A stretch of 50,207 bases of DNA from positions 1 through 50,207 of the IMG/VR virus record IMGVR_UViG_3300025646_000060. The stretch is one strand, 5' to 3'. Both the position numbers and the translations under genes were made by a program. This DNA comes from a virus. Of this stretch, positions 40,392 through 46,676 are shown piece after piece (the first letter of the stretch is position 1; every line of letters starts with the position of its first letter). The notes beneath the pieces were generated by a model. The model was given only the letters and a program-made list of their open reading frames with translations, ran no database searches and was not told the DNA's origin.

Positions 40392-42056
40392 TTAGTAAGC
40401 GACTTCAGTTAGTTCAACTTTGGCAACTACTCGGCAAGTTACACTTCCACCACCAGTAAAAGTTGGAGCGGTGAATGTCAATTTGAGTTCTTGTGATGTT
40501 CCTGCCGTGTATCCCATAGCAGCAGTTGCCATTGATGTGTCGTTGTTAGTGGATAGTGTATTTGCAGAGCCAACCATTGAAGATGTTCCTGAGATTTTCT
40601 TGAATCCAAAGGTGTCAACTTGCATCATTGTATCGCCAACAGAAACTCCAGTTGCTGTTCCCGTTATAGAAGTGACAACCGCCACCCATTTCACCGTTAC
40701 ATTCCAGGCTCTGTTGTTGTTAAGGGGAATAATAAGATTGGTTGTGCCAGTCCCATCAAGCGAAAGAACGGTTGTGGCTGCCGAAGCAAGGGTATCTTGT
40801 TTACGAGCGGTTAATAGAGATTGTTGAGCATCAGCTGTACCACCAAATCTATCGCTAGCAATAGCATGTTGTCCTTGAAGATATGTTGATGATTTTTGTC
40901 CAAAAGCAGCCGAAAACTCACCAGCTGCGTAATTAAATCCACCAACAGCAAAACTCCAAGTATTAGCTGCTGTATTGCCATACCCAAAAGTTGTGGAAGC
41001 TTGACTACTCGATACATTACCAATCCCCCCAGCCACAGAATACTGCCCACTGGCTGTGTTAGTGCTTCCCCCCACAACAGTAGCGTGAGAATTGCTTGAA
41101 ATTGAGTTACTTATGCCACCGCTAATAGTAGCATAATTTCTACTACCTGAATTATTACTATAACCAAAAACAACACTCCCTGTTCCTGTTCCTTGGTTAG
41201 CATTACCTGCAACAATAGAATATTCTCCTGCACTACAAGCTCTACCTAAAGCTACACTTCTAGGCCCACTTGCTGTATTACTTTCTCCTAATGCAATAGA
41301 AGATAAACCACTCGCTACACTTCCCAGTCCTCCAGCAATAGAATTCTGTCCACTAGCTACATTTCCGTATCCCCCCACAACAGTAGCGTGAGAACCTGTA
41401 GAGGCGGTGTTGGATTGGCCGCCTGAGATGGTGGAGTAGCTAGATGATGCGGTGTTTACAAAACCACTAAAAACTCCGCTATATTGTCCACTTGCATTAT
41501 TTTGAAGCCCACCAACAGCAGTAGCATACGAATTTGTTGCATTTACTCCTTGACCAGCTCCAGCACCGCCACCAATGGCTGTTGATCTAAGACCACTTGC
41601 TGTATTTCTTTCTCCCATAGCAATAGAAGATCGTCCCGAAGCAGCACAACCAAATCCAGCAGCAAAAGAATAAGGTCCAGATGATACTTCGTAATTAAAA
41701 CCTCTAATCATCTGCAAATCCACCGCATACTGCCCCCTCGCAGTACCACCCGCAACTGTGCCATCGGGAATGTTAGCCATAATAGCACCCGTGCCGTTTG
41801 GATTGAGGACAAGACCAGCATTAGTGGTGGAGGACTGAATGACAGCAACGCTCTGTGTGGTGGCCGTCGGGTCAGCAGCAATGCCAACACTCTCGCCATC
41901 CACAGAAATAGGAGCCAGGTCAGGGCTGATGCTCTCCTGAAAGTCAGCCATTGTATACGGCTCCTGCTCAGAATTGAGGCGAGCCGATTTCTTCTCCGTT
42001 AAGTCGACCGTAGGTGATATACCAATGAACCGAGTATTGCCAGGGATAATTGCCAT
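40392..42056 (-). CDS. Trimeric tail fiber B with YadA-like head repeats, 554 residues
   Basis: The anchor MAIIPGNTRFIGISP and LNSEQEPYTMAD match fiber A. Residues about 110-400 are many copies of a roughly 14-residue repeat of the type NTASGQYSVAGG, where hydrophobic and Gly positions repeat as in trimeric beta-rolls. The last about 140 residues (from QSLLTARKQDTL) form a C-terminal beta domain ending ELTEVAY. Shared anchor and different tips suggest two fibers that dock on the same virion site. The promoter is 4 nt before the ATG. Confidence 0.72.
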   Translation of the reverse strand: MAIIPGNTRFIGISPTVDLTEKKSARLNSEQEPYTMADFQESISPDLAPISVDGESVGIAADPTATTQSVAVIQSSTTNAGLVLNPNGTGAIMANIPDGTVAGGTARGQYAVDLQMIRGFNYEVSSGPYSFAAGFGCAASGRSSIAMGERNTASGLRSTAIGGGAGAGQGVNATNSYATAVGGLQNNASGQYSGVFSGFVNTASSSYSTISGGQSNTASTGSHATVVGGYGNVASGQNSIAGGLGSVASGLSSIALGESNTASGPRSVALGRACSAGEYSIVAGNANQGTGTGSVVFGYSNNSGSRNYATISGGISNSISSNSHATVVGGSTNTASGQYSVAGGIGNVSSSQASTTFGYGNTAANTWSFAVGGFNYAAGEFSAAFGQKSSTYLQGQHAIASDRFGGTADAQQSLLTARKQDTLASAATTVLSLDGTGTTNLIIPLNNNRAWNVTVKWVAVVTSITGTATGVSVGDTMMQVDTFGFKKISGTSSMVGSANTLSTNNDTSMATAAMGYTAGTSQELKLTFTAPTFTGGGSVTCRVVAKVELTEVAY

Positions 42057-42060
42057 GGTG

Positions 42061-42068
42061 CAAATATA
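42061..42068 (-). promoter_or_regulatory. Bacteroidota promoter with 4-nt leader
   Basis: TATATTTG on the minus strand in the context ATACGTATATTTGCACCATG; ATG at 42056. Confidence 0.65.
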
Positions 42069-42104
42069 CGTATTCCTGAGAAGATGAAATCTTATTAGGT
42101 CTGG

Positions 42105-42812
42105 CTAGATCCCCTTCAACGCCTCAATCTCTGTGTCTGTCATTTTTCTATACCCAAATGACTTATCAACCCATCCGTTCTTTATTCTTCTTTTTGCGGT
42201 TGAGCTTGGCATGTTGAATTTTTTGCAAAACTTCTTTATCGATGGTATCACATCTCCAGTCTCATCGTTTATTAATGGAACTTGTCCATTATAACAAAAA
42301 GACTCCACAAGAGTATTCCTCATTATAGACAACTTTTCTTTTGATGATTCTTTAAGAACACGGCCCTTAGCTCTTTCTGACATCGCGGCAACCTGCTCTT
42401 CAGTCATTTTTCTTCCCTTGTTTGCTATTGATATTTTTTCTTTTGTTGAGTCCGTGTGAGTTTTTCCATACATGGAATTTCCAGAACCTTTTCTCTGTTC
42501 TTTCCATATCTTCTTTGTTTCTTTAGATATAACAAGATCGACAGTACCATCTCCGCCTGCAGTAAGATTACACAGCGTTCCAGTTCCTAAGTTCTTTCTA
42601 CCATACAAGGCTATAAACTCTTTTTCTTTTTCACAGGCTTCTTCTTTTGTCAAATCGTCAAACAGTATATCTACACGATATTTGGTTTTTTTAACAACAC
42701 GTTTCCACAGTGGGTTTCTACTGTCCTTGGAAAACGCTCTTGATTTTTTAGACCCTATTCCAATATAGAATGGCTCATTATTATCAATCCTTATGTGTCT
42801 GTAAACAATCAT
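42105..42812 (-). CDS. GIY-YIG homing endonuclease with NUMOD domains, 235 residues
   Basis: The N-terminal VYRHIRIDNNEPFYIGIGSK is the GIY-YIG variant (VYxH with YIG) common in phage endonucleases. It is followed by the catalytic region to about residue 95, a NUMOD3-type DNA-binding repeat (GKTHTDSTKEKISIANKGRK) and a C-terminal NUMOD1-type segment (SIKKFCKKFNMPSSTAKRRI). Such enzymes cut DNA and spread by copying into homologous sites. Its ATG overlaps the stop of the endolysin gene (ATGA), so it is inserted without breaking a gene and is expressed by coupling. Confidence 0.85.
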   Translation of the reverse strand: MIVYRHIRIDNNEPFYIGIGSKKSRAFSKDSRNPLWKRVVKKTKYRVDILFDDLTKEEACEKEKEFIALYGRKNLGTGTLCNLTAGGDGTVDLVISKETKKIWKEQRKGSGNSMYGKTHTDSTKEKISIANKGRKMTEEQVAAMSERAKGRVLKESSKEKLSIMRNTLVESFCYNGQVPLINDETGDVIPSIKKFCKKFNMPSSTAKRRIKNGWVDKSFGYRKMTDTEIEALKGI

Positions 42813-43456
42813 ATAGACTTCAACGCATTAATGAGATCTGAGGATGGATAGCAGTCGCTTTTATCGTAACGATAACTTGTGTGAGTCCAAACACCTGGAA
42901 TTCCAGACATTGCATCTTTATTAACGTCCCACATGTCTTCGTTGTATACAGCTGGTATATCATACTTCTTAGACCAGTATTGTATCAGCTTGATCGTAGA
43001 TTCAATTTGTTCATTTGAATATGAATGCCAAAACCTATGGTTTTTGTATGGGGTCTCTAATTCTTCTACTTCGTTCGAGTTAATCTCTCCTCCATATATG
43101 TTATAGAACTTGCCTGCATCGTACTTTAACCAACCAAACGCACACAACTCGATGCCAATAGTAGTCTTGTCCAAATTGCGGTACGGGAGACCAACCTTGG
43201 TGAAGTGCTTCGTGCCCAATCCCAAATGATAGGCCCACTTGCTCGAAGGAAATGCCTGGTGGATCTCACCGTTCCTTGAGATCGCCACACACGTGGCAAT
43301 TCTCTCCTTGTTGGCGTTCCAACTCCGAACCACCTTGGCAGCGTCAGGACCACTCACAGTATGGTGCAATACAATTTGATTCTTCGTCGTTGTCTCGTTC
43401 ACGTACTGTGACGCATCCAATGGACTTTGGATTAGGTTGAGGTCTTTGATATCCAT
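42809..43456 (-). CDS. Endolysin, N-acetylmuramoyl-L-alanine amidase (Amidase_2 / PGRP fold), 215 residues
   Basis: The start is ATG at 43456 (MDIKDLNLIQSPLDAS), 4 nt after the promoter TACCTTTG. VLHHTVSG gives the first zinc His (31/32), AYHLG and IGIELC the substrate cleft, and VWTHTSYRYDKSDCYP the second zinc His (192) and the Cys ligand (202). The enzyme cleaves the bond between muramic acid and L-alanine in peptidoglycan at lysis. There is no signal peptide, so a holin is needed; a candidate is encoded at 31948-32172. An endonuclease gene overlaps its end. Confidence 0.88.
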   Translation of the reverse strand: MDIKDLNLIQSPLDASQYVNETTTKNQIVLHHTVSGPDAAKVVRSWNANKERIATCVAISRNGEIHQAFPSSKWAYHLGLGTKHFTKVGLPYRNLDKTTIGIELCAFGWLKYDAGKFYNIYGGEINSNEVEELETPYKNHRFWHSYSNEQIESTIKLIQYWSKKYDIPAVYNEDMWDVNKDAMSGIPGVWTHTSYRYDKSDCYPSSDLINALKSI

Positions 43457-43460
43457 AAGG

Positions 43461-43468
43461 CAAAGGTA
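43461..43468 (-). promoter_or_regulatory. Bacteroidota promoter with 4-nt leader for endolysin
   Basis: TACCTTTG on the minus strand; ATG at 43456. Confidence 0.65.
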
Positions 43469-43472
43469 ATAC

Positions 43473-43991
43473 CTACAGTTCACTATCGCTAAAGGACCAT
43501 CCTAAATATGATCCAACACTGAGCTTGTTATGGAGATGCCCAATGCTACAGCCTAGAACATCAGCAAGCTTTGTTAGGCTATCAACAACCTCTCCAGTCT
43601 CACGGTTAACAACAGGCCTTGATGGACGACCAGACTTCTTCTTTTCATACTTCCTTGGCTCCTCATATAGGCCACGCTCCTTTAACATATCCGTTATTGA
43701 AACCATGGTCTTGTGGTCGTATGAATGTCCATCCTTCAGAAGAGCGGCCATGCTCTTCCATACACGACCAGTCGATGTATCAACAATAGCCCTTGATCTT
43801 GAAAGTGCGTTGATCTGAATGATCCTCTTCAATAGAGCAGCATCTCCAAAACTATTCGCCTTGATGACAAACGACATATTTCTGGTATAACCTTCCATCA
43901 TCGAGTAGAAGGATGACGTAGATAAACCAACTTCATTGCAGTATGAAACCACGTCAGTGAATGATCTGTTTGTTAGCATGCATTTGTACAT
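43473..43991 (-). CDS. NUMOD-type DNA-binding protein, 172 residues
   Basis: Two segments look like NUMOD1/IENR helix-turn-helix modules: VDTSTGRVWKSMAALLKDG (about 90-108) and VNRETGEVVDSLTKLADVLG (about 128-147). The N-terminus has a further helical unit. These modules normally guide homing endonucleases to their target, but no nuclease domain is present here. It may be a regulator or a remnant of a homing enzyme. It is the first gene of the leftward block with its own promoter, next to the iteron array. Confidence 0.6.
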   Translation of the reverse strand: MYKCMLTNRSFTDVVSYCNEVGLSTSSFYSMMEGYTRNMSFVIKANSFGDAALLKRIIQINALSRSRAIVDTSTGRVWKSMAALLKDGHSYDHKTMVSITDMLKERGLYEEPRKYEKKKSGRPSRPVVNRETGEVVDSLTKLADVLGCSIGHLHNKLSVGSYLGWSFSDSEL

Positions 43992-43995
43992 GGAG

Positions 43996-44003
43996 CAAAT
44001 ATA
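43996..44003 (-). promoter_or_regulatory. Bacteroidota promoter with 4-nt leader
   Basis: TATATTTG on the minus strand in the context CCGTATATTTGCTCCATG; ATG at 43991. Confidence 0.65.
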
Positions 44004-44030
44004 CGGATTTTTTTCATTTGAAGTAAATAA

Positions 44031-44228
44031 TGTAGAAATGCTGTTTTGAAGCTCTCTTTTTCTTTTTTATTTTATTCTTCTTTTATACTTTTTAAATTTT
44101 CTGAAAACTGTAAAAAAAACAGCATTAGAGCATTGAAAAAAGTATTTCTATGAAAATCAATAAGTTACACGATGCTGTTTTAAATGTACAATAGTGCTGT
44201 TTTGTCCGTGAAACCGTGAAACAGCACT
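44031..44228. repeat. Left TGCTGTTTT repeat array with AT-rich tract (origin or operator candidate)
   Basis: TGCTGTTTT or its complement occurs at 44039-44047 (+), 44116-44124 (-), 44173-44181 (+), 44195-44203 (+) and 44219-44226 (-, eight bases). AGTGCTGTTT (44193-44202) and AAACAGCACT (44219-44228) form a perfect 10-bp inverted pair. Between the first repeats (44048-44115) the DNA is almost pure AT. Two 17-base units recur near the right end of the window: 44031-44047 equals 50178-50194, and 44165-44181 is the reverse complement of 50129-50145. The layout resembles iterons beside a DNA-unwinding region; binding sites for a regulator are an alternative. The rest of 44229-44307 holds two further small palindromes (44234-44247 and 44263-44278). 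Confidence 0.6.
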
Positions 44229-44307
44229 ACTTAACATAATGTTATGTCACAGAAATGTCATTATCGCATTATTGCGATGGAGTTTGTCCAAAATGTTTTA
44301 GCATTTT

Positions 44308-44457
44308 TTAATCCATCTTTGGCATCCAAGCAAAGCTCAAACGGACCACCAAAAGGTCGATTACAATCTCATAGTACGGATCCTCGTCGTCAGGATTGTA
44401 CAACTGGAAGCCTAGCAGTAGGCCGTAGCGGAGTCGGGATTCTATAGAAATAACCAT
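44308..44457 (-). CDS. Conserved small phage protein, 49 residues
   Basis: ATG at 44457 is 4 nt after the promoter TACATTTG. The product begins MVISIESRLRYGLLLGFQLY and contains YNPDDEDPYYEIVIDLLVV. I recall short phage proteins with the YNPDEDNPYHE-type segment followed by a hydrophobic strand in many phages; no function is known. It is isolated between the iteron array and the C-rich non-coding region. Confidence 0.65.
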   Translation of the reverse strand: MVISIESRLRYGLLLGFQLYNPDDEDPYYEIVIDLLVVRLSFAWMPKMD

Positions 44458-44461
44458 GTCG

Positions 44462-44469
44462 CAAATGTA
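44462..44469 (-). promoter_or_regulatory. Bacteroidota promoter with 4-nt leader
   Basis: TACATTTG on the minus strand, 4 nt before the ATG at 44457. Confidence 0.6.
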
Positions 44470-44709
44470 GGGGTTGAGGGTAATAGTATAATTTCACGCC
44501 CACCCGCCCGATCCGGAAACCGACTTTTTTCGACCGGGGGGGTCGGGATTTCGCTCGGCCTTCCCCGATTTTTTGGGGTTTTGGTTGGCCCGTCGGTAGG
44601 GCTTACCTAGGTCACCTAGGCCACACCACCTAGCCCCGCCAAACTACACAAACTGCTACAGGATGGCCACGCAATTTTGCCCCGTCTAGGCCCATCGTCT
44701 AGCAGTAAA

Positions 44710-44732
44710 CTATTTAGAATCAATCTAAATAG
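44710..44732. promoter_or_regulatory. Dyad, operator candidate 1
   Basis: CTATTTAGA (44710-44718) and TCTAAATAG (44724-44732) are perfect complements around ATCAA. The inner part is nearly the same as the second dyad at 44929-44947, which suggests one protein binds both. Confidence 0.5.
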
Positions 44733-44928
44733 GCAGCAGTGAGCAGGTCCACTCGGCCCCGCCTAGCCCCACCTTACCCCACTTCCTACCACCTAGAAGG
44801 AGGGGTTTACCCCCTCGAGCCCCTCAACTTCGCCCCAAAAACCTAGCCCCACATGTGCTTAGTCCCTTAGGCCCTCATTTTGCATAAAACTTTTTTTAGG
44901 GCTAACTGATTGATATTCAATGAGTATT

Positions 44929-44947
44929 ATTTAGAATCATTCTAAAT
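44929..44947. promoter_or_regulatory. Dyad, operator candidate 2
   Basis: ATTTAGAAT, central C, ATTCTAAAT is a perfect 9-bp palindrome around one base, 22 bases upstream of a possible -33 element. Confidence 0.5.
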
Positions 44948-44968
44948 TCCACATTTCTTCAAGAAAAA

Positions 44969-45000
44969 TTTGGTGGAGTCAAAACCTCTCCCCAACTTTG
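44969..45000 (+). promoter_or_regulatory. Possible promoter of the rightward operon
   Basis: TTTG (44969-44972), 20 bases, then CAACTTTG (44993-45000), one base away from the -7 consensus TAnnTTTG. Spacing is right for a Bacteroidota promoter. It would place the three-way-junction and tRNA-like structures in the 5' leader. Confidence 0.4.
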
Positions 45001-45051
45001 TATCGTTGAATTACATCAACAACCGCTCTTTGACTTACTGATACTATTGCA

Positions 45052-45107
45052 TAGTGCCGAGGGATGGCTCCCTCCACCCACACCTTAACGCCACTAGGTG
45101 AGCACTA
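45052..45107 (+). ncRNA. Three-way-junction RNA structure in the operon leader
   Basis: TAGTGC (45052-45057) pairs with GCACTA (45102-45107). Inside are hairpin GAGGGA-TGGC-TCCCTC (45059-45074) and hairpin CACCT/AGGTG (45081-45085 with 45096-45100). All three stems are perfect. No known riboswitch or ribozyme core was recognised. It may be a regulatory leader. Confidence 0.5.
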
Positions 45108-45113
45108 CATACT

Positions 45114-45163
45114 TCCCAAGCCAATAGGTTTGCCGCCCGTTCGAGTCGGGCCTTGTGGAGCCA
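45114..45163 (+). ncRNA. tRNA-like element E1 (variant)
   Basis: TCCCAAG (45114-45120) pairs with CTTGTGGA (45152-45159) if one T is bulged. A 14-nt insert (45121-45134) is followed by GCCCG, loop TTCGAGT, CGGGC (a canonical T-arm, 45135-45151), then G and CCA (45160-45163). The geometry equals that of the elements at 45658, 46351 and 47437 except for the bulge. An alternative hairpin (CAAGCC with GGTTTG) competes for the 5' part. The first gene of the operon starts 17 nt after CCA. Confidence 0.5.
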
Positions 45164-45179
45164 CTTAAACTAAACCATT

Positions 45180-45359
45180 ATGAACAACGAACAAAACAAC
45201 ACGATTGAAGTAATTGAGAACTATGTAGAAATGCCAAATGCCTGTTGGAATTTCAAAAGACACATTGTTAAAATCAAAAAACCAAATGGCGAAATTGAGG
45301 TCTTTTTTGGATTGAACCAAGACGATGTAGACCACTATTTGTCAAGTTTTAAAAACTAA
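45180..45359 (+). CDS. Hypothetical 59-residue protein
   Basis: ATG at 45180 opens MNNEQNNTIEVIENYVEMPN and the product has a small beta region (HIVKIKKPNGEIEVFFGL). More AT-rich than the genes that follow. It is the first gene of the small-gene operon, placed after a tRNA-like element, and its stop codon is immediately followed by a hammerhead ribozyme. Function unknown. Confidence 0.6.
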   Translation: MNNEQNNTIEVIENYVEMPNACWNFKRHIVKIKKPNGEIEVFFGLNQDDVDHYLSSFKN

Positions 45360-45409
45360 GTCAAACTGATGAGGCTTCAATAGCCGAAACGCCCTCGGGC
45401 GTCTTTGAC
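45360..45409 (+). ncRNA. Type I hammerhead self-cleaving ribozyme
   Basis: All elements are present in order. Stem I 5' strand GTCAAA (45360-45365), core CTGATGA (45366-45372), stem II GGC/GCC with a 7-nt loop (45373-45385), core GAAA (45386-45389), stem III CGCC-CTCG-GGCG (45390-45401), T16.1 and C17 (45402-45403), and stem I 3' strand TTTGAC (45404-45409), which pairs perfectly with the 5' strand. G10.1-C11.1 and A15.1-U16.1 pairs are canonical. Cleavage is expected between 45403 and 45404. The ribozyme starts at the base after the stop codon of the 59-residue gene and would separate it from the next coding region, leaving a 19-nt leader before ATG 45423. Confidence 0.9.
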
Positions 45410-45422
45410 AAACAATACCACC

Positions 45423-45650
45423 ATGAAAAAGTTCACCGACAAACAACTCCTATCCATGGAGAATGACATCGCTGCTGTCTGCGACAAGATGCGTAGGCTC
45501 CACGCCAAGTACAAAATCTCAGACAGGATGAGAGAGACCTACGACGATTGGTCTGACGACAGCGACCAAGCAATCGCACAACGATTCAACGATGTTGATG
45601 GATTCTTGGATGACTTTTGGCACATGCTTTACAGCATCAACCGAGACTAA
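45423..45650 (+). CDS. Hypothetical acidic protein, 75 residues
   Basis: The start is ATG at 45423 (MKKFTDKQLLSMENDIAAVC); a TTG six codons earlier lies within ribozyme stem I. The protein is helical and rich in Asp and Arg (SDRMRETYDDWSDDSDQA). No known domain. It lies between the hammerhead ribozyme and tRNA-like element E2. Confidence 0.6.
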   Translation: MKKFTDKQLLSMENDIAAVCDKMRRLHAKYKISDRMRETYDDWSDDSDQAIAQRFNDVDGFLDDFWHMLYSINRD

Positions 45651-45657
45651 CCACCCA

Positions 45658-45706
45658 TCCCCGTCACTGAGAGACAGCGTAGGTTCGAGACCTAGGCGGG
45701 GAGCCA
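45658..45706 (+). ncRNA. tRNA-like element E2
   Basis: TCCCCGT (45658-45664) and GCGGGGA (45696-45702) form a 7-bp acceptor-like stem with one G-T pair. The 14-nt insert CACTGAGAGACAGC contains a small hairpin (CTG/CAG). GTAGG, loop TTCGAGA, CCTAG (45679-45695) is a T-arm-like hairpin with one mismatch. G then CCA follow (45703-45706). It begins seven nt after a stop codon and ends 17 nt before the next ATG. There is no anticodon arm. Confidence 0.65.
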
Positions 45707-45723
45707 ACCCAATCTAAACTATT

Positions 45724-45978
45724 ATGACAAATCTAACACAACTAGAAACTGCCACCTTGGAAAAGGTAGCGTGGGAACAAACCGAAGACAACTACTCAGG
45801 CTTTCAAGAGGTCTGCGGCAACCAAGAGAAGGGCGTCCTAGGGTCGCTCATCAAGAAGGGCCTAGTCTACGACGCCTACGAGGGAATGGACATGGGCTAC
45901 ATGTTCTGCCTAACTGAGCAAGGCTTCGATACTTGCAAGTCAATTGGAATCTCAACCGACCACATTATCACATACTAA
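45724..45978 (+). CDS. Hypothetical protein, 84 residues
   Basis: Starts MTNLTQLETATLEKVAWEQT and contains VCGNQEKGVLGSLIKKGLVY and MGYMFCLTEQGFDTCKSIG. The helix-strand pattern with a VLGSLIKKGLV turn and a following hydrophobic strand resembles a small winged-helix fold, so DNA binding is possible. The leader CTAAACTATT before the ATG is repeated at other genes of the operon. Function otherwise unknown. Confidence 0.6.
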   Translation: MTNLTQLETATLEKVAWEQTEDNYSGFQEVCGNQEKGVLGSLIKKGLVYDAYEGMDMGYMFCLTEQGFDTCKSIGISTDHIITY

Positions 45979-45984
45979 ACCACC

Positions 45985-46341
45985 ATGAGAGAAGTAATCT
46001 TAACCCCAAATTTCAACCTGACATGGTCGGCATACTATGCCCTTTCAGGCGAACTGCTTGACACATTTGAGACTAGAGACAAGGCTGTCGAGTTCATCAG
46101 GTCTACGACACTTTTGTTCACCCACTCAGAAGACGCAGACGACCATCGTGTCTGCTCTTGGACGGGCAAGGTTTTCAATGAGGGCTTTTGCATCGCAGAT
46201 GGCGCCCGTTACACCGACGACGCCGACCTTGCGGCCAAGTACCTTAGAGAGTCATGCGGCTACCCCGCCACCATGTCAAACGCCGACATCATCGAGGCGG
46301 CCTACGCCGACGACATGTGTTACTACACCGAGTGGTACTAA
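45985..46341 (+). CDS. Hypothetical acidic protein, 118 residues
   Basis: Starts MREVILTPNFNLTWSAYYAL six bases after the previous stop. Rich in Asp, Ala and Tyr, with LLDTFETRDKAVEFIRST and DADDHRVCSWTG. It ends with an acidic aromatic tail (DDMCYYTEWY). No recognised domain. The highly acidic composition is typical of phage proteins that mimic DNA or bind host proteins, but that is inference. Confidence 0.55.
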   Translation: MREVILTPNFNLTWSAYYALSGELLDTFETRDKAVEFIRSTTLLFTHSEDADDHRVCSWTGKVFNEGFCIADGARYTDDADLAAKYLRESCGYPATMSNADIIEAAYADDMCYYTEWY

Positions 46342-46350
46342 CCACAACCT

Positions 46351-46399
46351 TCCCTGAGCCCATAAGACGGCGAGAGTTCATGACTCACTCAGGGAGCCA
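46351..46399 (+). ncRNA. tRNA-like element E3
   Basis: TCCCTGA (46351-46357) and TCAGGGA (46389-46395) pair perfectly over seven positions. The 14-nt insert is GCCCATAAGACGGC. GAGAG, loop TTCATGA, CTCAC (46372-46388) is the T-arm-like hairpin with one mismatch. G and CCA follow (46396-46399). Dimensions are identical to E2, while acceptor pairs 5 to 7 differ with both bases changed. Confidence 0.65.
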
Positions 46400-46416
46400 A
46401 ACCTAATCAAACTAAG

Positions 46417-46671
46417 ATGAAAAATCACAAAATGACCGAACAAGAATTGGCCGCCACCTTGAGTGACGCCATCAAGCAAATCAACGAACTGAAGCGCCGC
46501 TTGGCATTCGCTGAGGAGGACGCCCGTCAGTTTAAGGCATGGGCCATCGACAATGGCTTCGACCTTTATCGACCCACTGATGTGGCCGACTACGCTTGGT
46601 CTCACATCGAGAACATCTTAATTGCTACCGACCTTAACAACGACGAATCAGACGATTGGACTAACTATTAA
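46417..46671 (+). CDS. Hypothetical acidic coiled-coil protein, 84 residues
   Basis: Starts MKNHKMTEQELAATLSDAIK and continues as a coiled coil (QINELKRRLAFAEEDARQFK), ending in an acidic tail (NNDESDDWTNY). No known domain. The leader ATCAAACTAAG before the ATG is a variant of the repeated operon leader. Confidence 0.55.
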   Translation: MKNHKMTEQELAATLSDAIKQINELKRRLAFAEEDARQFKAWAIDNGFDLYRPTDVADYAWSHIENILIATDLNNDESDDWTNY

Positions 46672-46676
46672 TAACC

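Larger units (their letters stand above)
44470..45051. other. Long non-coding region, C-rich and CTAG-rich, between divergent blocks
   Basis: No supported gene lies in these 580 bases. The first 400 are C-rich on the plus strand with G-runs (44530-44600). CTAG occurs eight times between 44607 and 44846, mostly as CCTAGG or CCTAGCCCC, although this tetranucleotide is usually rare in bacteria and phages. Two dyads (listed separately) and a possible plus-strand promoter are included. This is the likely control region of the rightward small-gene operon. Confidence 0.6.

Noticed and set aside
44031-44228. CRISPR-like array
   Set aside because: The repeats are 9-17 bases, in both orientations and unevenly spaced, with no spacers of constant length and no cas genes.
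44244-44447. Plus-strand open frame of 67 codons
   Set aside because: It is antisense to the 49-residue minus-strand gene, which has a matching promoter and a family-like sequence.
45114-45140. CCCAAGCC in E1 as a twister ribozyme core
   Set aside because: The rest of the twister consensus (second and third stems, conserved A-rich loop) is missing. The match is short and likely chance.
45075-45163. A full-length tRNA ending at the T-arm of element E1
   Set aside because: The T-arm is good, but no consistent 7-bp acceptor, D-arm and anticodon arm with a 7-nt loop can be drawn. The compact 49-nt plan shared with the other elements fits better.
45405-45422. TTG start six codons upstream of ATG 45423
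   Set aside because: It overlaps stem I of the hammerhead ribozyme and would be cut by cleavage; the ATG with its A-rich leader is better.
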